Assembly: GCA_021800275.1 (NCBI GenBank)
Contig: JAJYZB010000001.1
Location: forward strand, 124,001-188,000
Direction of reading: 5' to 3'
Length of the DNA stretch: 64,000 bases
Source of the DNA: a bacterium
GTDB lineage: Bacteria; Vulcanimicrobiota; JABDET01
This document shows, in pieces, positions 49,706 through 57,366 of the stretch; positions within the stretch are counted from its first letter, which is position 1, and each line of letters begins with the position of its first letter. The translations under genes and the position numbers were made by a program. Below the pieces are notes generated by a model. That model saw only the letters and a list, made by a program, of their open reading frames with translations. It did not search any database and had not been told where the DNA came from.

Positions 49706-49750
49706 GACTCGATTCGAGGAATTGACTATTGTATATTTTTATTATATACT
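49706..49750 (+). promoter_or_regulatory. brnTA promoter with upstream GACTCGATTCGA and palindrome
   Basis: GACTCGATTCGA (49706-49717), 4 nt, TTGACT (49722-49727), 17-nt spacer, TATACT (49745-49750). GTATAT-N7-ATATAC (49731-49749) overlaps spacer and -10, fitting BrnA autorepression. GTG 49757 is 6 nt beyond the -10, at the expected transcription start, so brnT would be leaderless. Confidence 0.8.
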
Positions 49751-49756
49751 ATAAAG

Positions 49757-50068
49757 GTGGATATTCTTGCTCAGATAAACACTTTTGAATGGGATGAAGG
49801 CAACCGAAATAAAAATCTTTTTAAACATCAGGTCACCCAGCAAGAAGCAGAAGAAGTTTTCTTTAATAAGCCGCATTTGCTGCTTGAAGACGAGAAACAT
49901 TCGGAAGGAGAAAGGCGATTTGCGCTCCTGGGTAAAGCAGGAAACGGCAGAAAACTCGCAGTTGTCTTCACCATTCGAAAGGACAGGCTTCGAATTATTT
50001 CTGTTAGAGATATGAGCAAGAAAGAGAGGAGGATTTATGAAAAAAATGAAAAAAATCCCAGTCTTTAA
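49757..50068 (+). CDS. brnT: BrnT-family ribonuclease toxin
   Basis: A RelE-fold toxin of 103 residues with GTG start. The hallmark FEWDEGNRNKNLFKHQVTQQEAEEVFF (read in parts), EDEKHSEGERRFALLGKAG, KLAVVFTIRKDRLRIISVRD and MSKKERRIYEK cover the entire family profile, including the catalytic His/Glu/Arg positions. BrnT cleaves RNA and is neutralised by BrnA. The gene overlaps brnA by 32 nt and is toxin-first, as usual for brnTA. No Shine-Dalgarno is present. Confidence 0.92.
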   Translation: MDILAQINTFEWDEGNRNKNLFKHQVTQQEAEEVFFNKPHLLLEDEKHSEGERRFALLGKAGNGRKLAVVFTIRKDRLRIISVRDMSKKERRIYEKNEKNPSL

Positions 50069-50306
50069 GAGCGAGGATGCAGAGAGGGATTTTTGGGCGA
50101 CTCATGATATCACTGACTATTTTCAAATTGCTGAACAACAGAAGGGGGTTTTTTTAAATCTTAAACCTTCAACCGAAACGATTTCTATTCGTTTACCCAA
50201 ATATTTGCTTGCTCAAATTAAGGAACTGGCTAATGCCCAGGATGTTCCTTATCAGTCTTTCATGAAAATGCTTCTGGCCGAAAGCATAAAAAAACGTTTT
50301 ATTTAA
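50037..50306 (+). CDS. brnA: BrnA-family (CopG) antitoxin
   Basis: A protein of 89 residues. ATG 50037 follows GGAGG. The N-terminus KKIPVFKSEDAERDFWATHD is the toxin-binding part. The C-terminus TISIRLPKYLLAQIKELANA is a ribbon-helix-helix that binds the operator, ending with VPYQSFMKMLLAESI. It is the second gene of brnTA and represses the promoter with BrnT. It is intact. Confidence 0.9.
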   Translation: MKKMKKIPVFKSEDAERDFWATHDITDYFQIAEQQKGVFLNLKPSTETISIRLPKYLLAQIKELANAQDVPYQSFMKMLLAESIKKRFI

Positions 50307-50382
50307 AGTTGTATTTGCCCTGCACGTATGCGGGTTGCGATGTCAGCAGGGGGAGCTGCATGGTCCTTTCTACATATAATAT

Positions 50383-50714
50383 ATGAGTGACAAGAAAGAG
50401 AGGAAAATGATTCATCGGTATGTGGGCAAAACGCTGGGGAGAAGACACCGAAAGAAAGGAGGCTCAACTCTAAGCCGCGGCTTGTCTAAGACTCAGTCAT
50501 TAAAAAAATCGAAATCTACAGATGGACGGTGCGCCAACCTTAAAGCAATTGCGGTGCCGCCGTACAACACAAAGCCCTGGTTGGTGAAAAATGATACGAA
50601 CATGTTATTATTGATCCTGGCAGTCCTCACTTTGTAAAAAATCACCTCAATCATGTTGGCTCTCCAAAAATCATCTTAATTGATGATTGGGAGATCCGAA
50701 AGTTTTTCAACTGA
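50383..50714 (+). pseudogene. Frameshifted gene of unknown function
   Basis: The track ORF (84 residues) starts MSDKKERKMIHRYVGKT and reads well to KPWLVKNDTN. There a one-base slip in ATACGAACATG moves to another frame that continues EHVIIDPGSPHFVKNHLNHV and DDWEIRKFFN before a stop at 50712-50714. Both parts look protein-like, so a single frameshift probably broke a roughly 110-residue gene. I do not recognise the family. Its 3' end is antisense to the ligase relic. Confidence 0.4.
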
Positions 50715-50813
50715 AGAAATCCCTTGATAGAGTTTCTGGTAATATGGGGAATGTTTCAGCGCCCACTCCACTATCTCTTGCCAGTTGTATTTTTTTATTC
50801 CATCCTGTCTCAT
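50676..50813 (-). pseudogene. N-terminal relic of a PaaK/LuxE-like acyl-AMP ligase
   Basis: A 45-residue frame starting ATG 50813, one base after the M20 gene's stop. It reads KKYNWQEIVEWALKHSPYYQ, KLYQGISSVEKL and SDLPIIN. This matches the ligase N-terminus pattern (..HSPFYR.LY.GI....L.DLP.I..), then stops. The rest of the gene is gone; matching 3' ends survive as repeat copies B and C. It is too short for the ORF track. Confidence 0.6.
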
Positions 50814-50814
50814 T

Positions 50815-51981
50815 TCACTCTCTCTTGATTTTTCCCATTAATCTCGAACGCAGATCTGGATTGAGCGCCATATCCAGAATTGTCCATCCTAAAGCTAATG
50901 CTCCATCATAAATCGCTTTTTCTGCGCTTGGGGTTATGCAGTGGGCTGTAAATTCAGGCTGATGATTCACTGCTGGAAAAGAATCAATTCCAATGAAAGG
51001 ATGAATCGAAGGGATCACTAAAGAAAGGTTCCCCATATCTGTTGATGCAGCAGCTCTTTCTGCCAGTTCCCCTAAATCCGGGAATCTTCTGCCTATAGAT
51101 TCAGCGTTTTTCTTATACAGTTCGGCAATTTCCAGATCAGGCTGCACTTGAGCATACGGCTTATCACCACCTGAAATTTTAAGTTCTGCCCCGGTCGCTA
51201 ATCCTCCAGCTTCAAAGCAGTGGTAAACTCTGGATCTTAAAACCTCAAGATCTTTCAGGGTTTTCTCTCTTACAATGTATCGAGCAGAAGCTGCTGCTGG
51301 AACCACATTAGGAGCGCTCCCCCCTTTTGTAATAATTCCATGAATTCGAGCAGTCTGAGGAATATGCTGCCTTAAAAGACCAATCGAAACCTGAGCAATC
51401 GTTAATGCATCTAAAGCATTGATCCCAAGTTCTGGCATGGCAGAAGCATGAGACTCTTTTCCCGTGTAATGAACCTCAAAAGAGCTGGCAGCAATCATTT
51501 TAGGCAGCAGCAGATCAAAAGGGGCGGGATGAACCATCAGAGCTGCGTGGATTTCAGAAAATACCCCTTTTTCCAATAATACAATTTTTCCTGAGGCATT
51601 CCCGATCTCTTCTGCAGGGGTTCCAACCACAAAAACTGTAACACCAAGCTGTTCTGCTGCTTCTGCTGCAGCTGCACCAGCCCCAACAGCCATGGCTGCA
51701 ATCAGATTGTGTCCACAGGCATGGCCAATATCAGGGAGTGCATCGTATTCAGCACAGATGGCTATCTTGAGATCTCCATCCCCTTTCCGCGCCCAAAAAG
51801 CAGTTGGGAGCCCTTCAATCCCGACTTCTACAGCAAACCCTTGTTTCTTCAACTGCTCTGTAAGAAGAGAACAAGCCATTTTTTCCTGGAAAGCAGTCTC
51901 AGGATTAGAGTGAATTTTACGACTCAATTCAAGAAGAGAAGGATAAACAGAATCCAGCCGTTTTTTAATCGTGTCTTTCAT
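50815..51981 (-). CDS. M20-family amidohydrolase (aminoacylase/AbgB-like)
   Basis: A metal hydrolase of 388 residues that cleaves N-acyl amino acids or related amides. The metal site region AICAEYDALPDIGHACGHNLIAA has the Asp/His/Cys pattern of the AbgB/HipO branch. VVGTPAEEIGNASGKIVLLE supplies the catalytic Glu, and HESHASAMPELGINALDA-like sequence (KESHASAMPELG) the dimerisation-domain His. The late VIPSIHPFIGID carries the last metal His. It was evidently first in an operon with an acyl-AMP ligase, now reduced to 45 codons. Confidence 0.88.
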   Translation of the reverse strand: MKDTIKKRLDSVYPSLLELSRKIHSNPETAFQEKMACSLLTEQLKKQGFAVEVGIEGLPTAFWARKGDGDLKIAICAEYDALPDIGHACGHNLIAAMAVGAGAAAAEAAEQLGVTVFVVGTPAEEIGNASGKIVLLEKGVFSEIHAALMVHPAPFDLLLPKMIAASSFEVHYTGKESHASAMPELGINALDALTIAQVSIGLLRQHIPQTARIHGIITKGGSAPNVVPAAASARYIVREKTLKDLEVLRSRVYHCFEAGGLATGAELKISGGDKPYAQVQPDLEIAELYKKNAESIGRRFPDLGELAERAAASTDMGNLSLVIPSIHPFIGIDSFPAVNHQPEFTAHCITPSAEKAIYDGALALGWTILDMALNPDLRSRLMGKIKRE

Positions 51982-52219
51982 ACTTATCTTTGTTATGTTC
52001 TGCCCTTAAAAAAGAAATCTTGCTCCTTAAAGTTTTTTCTTGTATTAAGGAGATGAAAAGCGTGATACAGTCAGGAAGGAAGTAATTTATGAAAAGTACA
52101 GGGTGAAAGAGTACTGGGCAATTTACCCAGGACATCATCGCTGGAGGAATAAAACTTGCTATACGGAAACAAAAACCATATTCTTTTTCTCAGATTGATG
52201 ACAGGGGAGGCAGCCGCTC

Positions 52220-53137
52220 ATGAATTTCATGAATAATCTTTGGGTAATAACCATGGGAAGCACTTTAATTGCTTCTGTTGCTGCAGGCTACTTGCTGAAT
52301 TCCTGGTCAAGATCCAAGGAAGAAAAAGAAAAGGAAGCTCACTTCAACTCCAGACTTCAGTATGCTCACGAGCTGCATGAAAGCGGAGCATCTTCAGAGG
52401 CGCTGAGGATTTGCATGGATCTACTTAAAGAACTTTCGGAACCGAAATATCCTGTGCTTTGGAACGAAACTAAAACTCTCATCAGTAAGATTCACTTGAA
52501 AGCACCTTCTCAGCAGCAGAGCCCATCAGGCATGACTCAATCTCCTGGCGCCCCCCAATCAGTTTCAAACTCTATAACTGAATCATCTATCTCAGAACCA
52601 GACACAGCTTCTACCAAGGCACAGCCTCTAAAAAAATTAGAGCCTGCAGCATCACAAGTTTCGCAGCCATTAGAGGTAAAACTAAATCTTAATCCTGCTG
52701 GTTTCTGGAGGAGAACCTTTGCTTTTTTGATCGATTCAATTATTGTCATAGGGTTTACAGTTATCATCATTTTGTCGGCTCTGCATGATGCAGGCACCAA
52801 AACCAACTTTCTTTACTTCTCGCTCTCAAACCATAAATTAACTTCTATTCCTGTTAATTTTCCTGTTAAAGGATCGTTTAATTTTGATGTCCCAATCCTC
52901 ATCTATTTTTTTCTCTTCTGGACACTTCGCAGCGCCACGATTGGACAGACAGCCCTTGGGATGAAAATCATTAGAGAAGATGGCAGGCCGCTCGATTTCC
53001 GCGTGGCTCTTATGCGTCTTATAGGTTTTATAATTTCATTTATTCCAGTGGGTATTGGACTTTTCTGGATCGGGTTTAATTCCAAAAAACAAGGCTGGCA
53101 CGATCTGTTTGCAAGAACTTATGTGATCAAATTATAA
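52220..53137 (+). CDS. RDD-family membrane protein with N-terminal module shared with the 27841 gene product
   Basis: A protein of 305 residues with GGGGAGG upstream. Residues 1-97 are a membrane helix (VITMGSTLIASVAAGYLLNS) plus a helical pair (YAHELHESGASSEALRICMD), homologous to the N-terminus of the protein at 27841-29070. A Ser/Pro linker follows, then an RDD domain (about 155-305): GFWRRTFAFLIDSIIVIGF, TIGQTALGMKIIREDGRPL, FRVALMRLIGFIISF and KKQGWHDLFARTYVI. RDD proteins are linked to transport or Na+/H+ exchange; the function here is unknown. About 238 nt upstream lie without a gene; a start-less frame there ends SFSQIDDRGGSRS. Confidence 0.83.
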   Translation: MNFMNNLWVITMGSTLIASVAAGYLLNSWSRSKEEKEKEAHFNSRLQYAHELHESGASSEALRICMDLLKELSEPKYPVLWNETKTLISKIHLKAPSQQQSPSGMTQSPGAPQSVSNSITESSISEPDTASTKAQPLKKLEPAASQVSQPLEVKLNLNPAGFWRRTFAFLIDSIIVIGFTVIIILSALHDAGTKTNFLYFSLSNHKLTSIPVNFPVKGSFNFDVPILIYFFLFWTLRSATIGQTALGMKIIREDGRPLDFRVALMRLIGFIISFIPVGIGLFWIGFNSKKQGWHDLFARTYVIKL

Positions 53138-53207
53138 AGAGTGGCTGCAGGCTTCAATCGCCCGATTGATGACCCCAATTGAAAGATGACAGAAAAAACA
53201 TCCATAA

Positions 53208-53340
53208 CTACGGCAAGAACTCCTTTAGAAAATCTTCAATTTCTTTTAGAGAAGAGGTTTCAGTATAATTTACTTGTTTTCTTTGATAAAATCCGATGCT
53301 GACAAGCTCTATCGGAACACTTGTGGAATTGACTTTTTTA
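53208..53340 (-). other. Possible C-terminal gene fragment
   Basis: A start-less minus frame reading PIELVSIGFYQRKQVNYTET and SSLKEIEDFLKEFLP. The composition looks coding, but no family is recognised. The track ORF 53208-53393 joins it to antisense sequence of the CPBP gene. Confidence 0.25.
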
Positions 53341-53346
53341 GTAAAA

Positions 53347-54093
53347 TTAAGGATGATGAATAAGAAGAGGGATAACAATAAAAGCAAATCCATCGTTTAG
53401 AATATGCATGATTATGCAAACCCATAGATTTCTGCGCCACACATACAAAAGGGTAACGACAATAGCCCATATACTGATCTGTAACGCTCCGGCTAATCCC
53501 CAGAGCCACAAATGCCCTGCGGTAAAAACAAACCATGAAATAAAAGCGCTGATCCAGAGATTTCCAGTTAAACGATTCAACCGTTCAATCGCGTAGCCGC
53601 GATAAAGAACCTCTTCGCAAATTCCTGCTGTCATCACAATGAGAACTCTTCCCAAAAGGGAAAGATCAGCAAGTTTCGTTATTACAGCAGAGGTTGTATT
53701 CAAGTGGAAAGCTTTTAAAACAGGAGCGGTTGCTGCAAATGTCAGAAATCCAACAATAAATCCAATAGCCCCCCATCCAATATCTGAAATTTTCATTTTT
53801 TGAATCCCAATACTGTTCAATGATTCTTTTTCCCAAAACAGGACAATCAGCAAAATTCCTATCCCTAGAATCCATTCAGATGCAATGCCTTGCCATATCT
53901 TGACATAAAATGAATGCGTCGGTAAGATTTTTTTTAAAACAAAAATAGAGATGTCAATTCCTACGAGGGCAGTTAGAATCCCAATGATGGACGGAATATA
54001 CTTTTTATTTTTACTTTTTTCAAACTCAGATTTCACAACTTTCATTCCATGTTTAAAAATTAAAAAGCGCCAGGATTTAAAAGTCAACTTCAC
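53347..54093 (-). CDS. CPBP-family intramembrane glutamic protease (Abi domain)
   Basis: A protein of 248 residues with GTG start in the track; ATG 54045 (MKVVKSEFEKSK) with GGA close by is an alternative. It has about seven hydrophobic helices and the CPBP motifs: EEVLYRGYAIERL (motif 1, catalytic EExxxR), FVFTAGHLWLWG (motif 2, FxxxH) and IIMHILNDGFAF (motif 3, HxxxN). These enzymes process CAAX-like or bacteriocin-related peptides and some give self-immunity. No bacteriocin gene is seen nearby. It is flanked by gaps without recognisable genes. Confidence 0.85.
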   Translation of the reverse strand: MKLTFKSWRFLIFKHGMKVVKSEFEKSKNKKYIPSIIGILTALVGIDISIFVLKKILPTHSFYVKIWQGIASEWILGIGILLIVLFWEKESLNSIGIQKMKISDIGWGAIGFIVGFLTFAATAPVLKAFHLNTTSAVITKLADLSLLGRVLIVMTAGICEEVLYRGYAIERLNRLTGNLWISAFISWFVFTAGHLWLWGLAGALQISIWAIVVTLLYVWRRNLWVCIIMHILNDGFAFIVIPLLIHHP

Positions 54094-54290
54094 TTTTAAT
54101 GCAGGTTTTCCTGTCTTCCTTCTTCATATCTGTTTATCTATCAAGAGAGCATTAAAATTGGAGGGCCTGGATTTCTTTATCGTGTATTAACTTTTCTGTC
54201 AAGCAGGGGTGAAGTGCATATTCCACATCTGTAGATTCCGACAAATTTTTGACAGTGGCATAATACGATAAAAGGAGATGAAACTGGAAA

Positions 54291-56969
54291 CTAGCGCCCC
54301 TGCAGGTTGTTCAACGCCTGCTGATACTGCGCATTGCCGGGATCAAGCTGAACCGCCCGCTGATATTCATGGATGATGTACTGCCGCCTCTGATTGTAAT
54401 CAGTGATGTCGTATCCGTCGAACATTTTTTTCGAACAGTCAGAGTAAGACTCCATCGCCATGGTGCAACCGCCGTACGGGCCATCCAAAAAGCGATCCAC
54501 ATCCACAGGTTGAAGATTGAGGATGATTACACCGATGTTGAAGTGGGCCACGGCTTGTTCTCGGCTCTCTAAGCTAACATTTTGACCAGGGCAGCATTCA
54601 ATCACGGTTCGATACGCGAGGACGGCATCCCACAAAGTGTCAAGGGGATTGCTGTCAATGTCGTCTCCAGAGATCTCTGACCAATGGGCGGCCAGCCCTT
54701 TCACCGTGAAAAAATTGATATAATCACTGACGGTGAAACCTTCTGGCTGCCAATCTTTCGTGAAATCCATAAGCTTGGCGCGGCCGAAAGGGATCTGCCC
54801 GACTTCAATCGCGGTGTTGTAAGCTTCCCTGTATTGTTTATTCCTGTAATACGCCCATGCCAGCCCGATATGCGCCCCCACATAATTCGGATCCATCTGT
54901 ACCGCCTGGCTTAATTTTTGAATAGCGCCATTGGGATCTATGTTATAACGATCGGACAAATACCAGTACTCCACAATCTGATACGCTTTCTTGTGCGCAT
55001 CCGCTTTGGCTTTTAATTTGGCAATATGGTCCTTGACTGTTTGCATGGCAGAAACCTCCTCCGGGTACGATGCCCAGTCGGGCTCCGATGCTTTCGCGGC
55101 TTCCACCCCCTCCTTCAGAAGATTGGCCGCGGCATCGTATTCATGCAAATCGCTTTCAACTATAGACAGGTCCCCGTACGGTTTTGTCAGCCATGGGGCA
55201 GACATCACAGCGGATTTCAAAAGATTTTCGGCATCCACGTAATCTTGGATGTGTTCAGCGCTTTTCCATTTATCTTCTGCAGTTTTGATGTTGGTTTCAA
55301 CATCTGCTGGCGCATCAGGATAAGCATTTAATTGGGCTAGTTTAGCGGCATCGAAGATGATGTCCGATTGATAATCGATGTCCAAAAAAGCTCTCCAGTC
55401 TCTATACACGCCGCTCCCGTTCCAGACGTTTAAAAAATCCTGATTGGATTCAAGGGATTTAAGATCTTTATTAAAATTTGCTTGAGCATCGGACACCCCT
55501 TTTTGATGTTTCCGATCAATGATTTGCTGAATATCGGAAATAAGCTTGGCGTTCTCGGTCAAGATCTTGGCTGCAGGCGCTTCCCCAGCGGAGGAGAGCT
55601 TCTTCAGCGCCGAAATGGTTTCCCCCCATGCTTGAAAAAAGTCATCTTCATCGTACCTTCCATACTCCTGATACCAGAAAAGGCGCAAAGCCTCAAAAGC
55701 GCCATAAGGATTCGGTGTTCCAGATTTCCCTTCGATAAGGATCTGTCCTGCCCCAAGATTGCAACCCTCAACCCCCGGGCAGGATTGATACCAGTGGAGC
55801 GCCTGGCTGTAATCCTGCGGGTACCCCTCGTCTCCATAATAGTAATTAGATCCAAGCCATTCTCCCACTACGTCGTCCCCAGAGGCAGCAGCGCGCTCAT
55901 ACCATTTAAGCGCAGTATTTATATCTTTTTTCACCCCGGTGCCGACGTTATACATACCGCCAATGGATTCAAGACAAGACGGAACCCCGTGATCGGCGCA
56001 TTCCTGATAAAGCCGGATTGCTTCCTGCCCGTTTTGCACGACCCCTTCCCCATGAGCATACATCCCCGCCAGATCAGTAAGCCCATCCTGGTAGCCAAGC
56101 TTTACTGATTCCTGATACCACTGGAGCGCTTTGCTATCATCTTTCTTGATTCCCCCCCATCCACCATGGTAAAAATCCCCAACCAAATCAGCGGCTTCGC
56201 CCGATCCTTTTGCGGCTGCTTTCTCACTCCATACCATCTCATGAGGATAATCGTTCATATTCTCATAAACGTCAGCGACGTGCATCATCAAATCCGCATC
56301 CCCATGTTTTGTCATTGGAATCAGCTTATTGATCGCCGCTTGATACCATTTTTTCTCTTCATTCGAATCTTTCTTTACACCCTCGCCGAAGGTGTAAAGT
56401 CTGCCAAGGGACTCCATGGCGGAGATATCTCCTTTTTGCGCCCGACGTCGGTAGCCCAGATACGCAATCCGATACCACTTATACCTGGCGGCATCGTCAT
56501 TGGCTTGGAAGGCCAGCTTCTCAGCCGCGTGAGGGTATCCTTTTTCAGCCAGAGTCCGATAAGCGGTCATGGCGCGGTCGCGCCATTTCAAGGCTGCATC
56601 CAGATCCACAGTGAGACCATTCTCTCCCTTCAAATAACTCTTATAAAGCTCATAACAGGCATCAGGACTGCCGGCATGGGCGGCTTTTTGAATGAGCAGA
56701 TTCCCTTTTTTCAGATTCTTTGGCACCCCTTCTCCATAGAGATAAAGCATTCCAAGAAGATATTCCGCTTTAGGGTTTCCAGCCTTGGCTGGCGCCTGCA
56801 GAAGCTTGAACGCGCGCGAATAATCTTGAAGTTCGTACGCTTCCCATCCCTGCTGAACTACCTGTGCTGCTGCGGCTGGCTTGTTTGCTGACCTGGCGGA
56901 CAGCGGGCTTAAAACAAAAACAATCAGAAAAGCAAAAAACGCAATTTCACAAAATTTTTGAGCACTCAC
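54291..56969 (-). CDS. Secreted Sel1-repeat/TPR protein
   Basis: About 892 residues starting at GTG 56969: the GGAGGGG that serves it lies inside the track's first codons (TTG 56984). The signal peptide is IAFFAFLIVFVLSPLSARS. Roughly ten Sel1-like repeats follow (AEYLLGMLYLYGEGVPKNL, AMESLGRLYTFGEGVKKDS, GLTDLAGMYAHGEGVVQNG and others). C-terminal TPR-like helices include AHIGLAWAYYRNKQYREAYN and a last repeat near EYQRAVQLDPGNAQYQQAL. Such proteins are scaffolds for envelope complexes. The size and the G+C-richer codons differ from its neighbours. Confidence 0.86.
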   Translation of the reverse strand: MSAQKFCEIAFFAFLIVFVLSPLSARSANKPAAAAQVVQQGWEAYELQDYSRAFKLLQAPAKAGNPKAEYLLGMLYLYGEGVPKNLKKGNLLIQKAAHAGSPDACYELYKSYLKGENGLTVDLDAALKWRDRAMTAYRTLAEKGYPHAAEKLAFQANDDAARYKWYRIAYLGYRRRAQKGDISAMESLGRLYTFGEGVKKDSNEEKKWYQAAINKLIPMTKHGDADLMMHVADVYENMNDYPHEMVWSEKAAAKGSGEAADLVGDFYHGGWGGIKKDDSKALQWYQESVKLGYQDGLTDLAGMYAHGEGVVQNGQEAIRLYQECADHGVPSCLESIGGMYNVGTGVKKDINTALKWYERAAASGDDVVGEWLGSNYYYGDEGYPQDYSQALHWYQSCPGVEGCNLGAGQILIEGKSGTPNPYGAFEALRLFWYQEYGRYDEDDFFQAWGETISALKKLSSAGEAPAAKILTENAKLISDIQQIIDRKHQKGVSDAQANFNKDLKSLESNQDFLNVWNGSGVYRDWRAFLDIDYQSDIIFDAAKLAQLNAYPDAPADVETNIKTAEDKWKSAEHIQDYVDAENLLKSAVMSAPWLTKPYGDLSIVESDLHEYDAAANLLKEGVEAAKASEPDWASYPEEVSAMQTVKDHIAKLKAKADAHKKAYQIVEYWYLSDRYNIDPNGAIQKLSQAVQMDPNYVGAHIGLAWAYYRNKQYREAYNTAIEVGQIPFGRAKLMDFTKDWQPEGFTVSDYINFFTVKGLAAHWSEISGDDIDSNPLDTLWDAVLAYRTVIECCPGQNVSLESREQAVAHFNIGVIILNLQPVDVDRFLDGPYGGCTMAMESYSDCSKKMFDGYDITDYNQRRQYIIHEYQRAVQLDPGNAQYQQALNNLQGR

Positions 56970-57307
56970 AAAATTCCCCTCCAAATTTGTGCCAGATGAA
57001 ATTTTATTCGTTCGAAAACAATCAAATCCTCCAAACCCAAGCAGCTCTTTTATTTCAACCGAAAACCTGAGAATGCCGCTTTCCTTGAGAAATTTTTCGT
57101 GTGGCTCTTATGCGTCTTACAGGTGTTCTGCTTCACTGAAAGTTAATTTTTTAAAATGTTTTTTCTTTGTATGATTTTCTATATTTTTTGTACTGCTTCT
57201 TTCTAACTTTTTTCTCGTTTTTTTAAGTATTTCAGATCCTGACGCCCTCTCCTTAAATTCACAGCTGCCGCACCAAAACGAAACACAACGGCACTACCAC
57301 CCCTCCT
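56970..57307. other. Gene-free spacer with an RDD gene scrap
   Basis: 338 nt between two minus-strand genes. Apart from the RDD-like scrap (57095-57139) I see only T-rich sequence (57140-57220) that could contain the Sel1 promoter or a terminator, but no clear element. Confidence 0.4.
57095..57139 (+). pseudogene. Scrap of an RDD-protein gene
   Basis: The + strand reads FRVALMRLTGVLLH and stop. 25 of 27 nt (57098-57124) equal the RDD gene at 53000-53026, which encodes FRVALMRLIGF. It is a fragment of a second RDD copy or of a duplication. Confidence 0.55.
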
Positions 57308-57366
57308 TTACCTTTCATCCACAATGCGCCTGAGTTTTCCGCTGCCTGGAACTCTCGGGAATGAGG
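57308..57366 (-). repeat. Ligase 3'-end repeat, copy D (inside intact gene)
   Basis: The terminal codons of the fused gene (SFPRVPGSGKLRRIVDER, stop) form the intact counterpart of copies A-C. TTACCTTTCATCCAC and GCTGCCTGGAA are the most conserved blocks; differences from B/C are scattered. Confidence 0.65.

Noticed and set aside
55482-56891. Plus-strand ORFs of 208 and 241 residues in the Sel1 gene
   Set aside because: Antisense frames of a repeat-rich gene whose minus-strand product has clear Sel1 repeats and a signal peptide.
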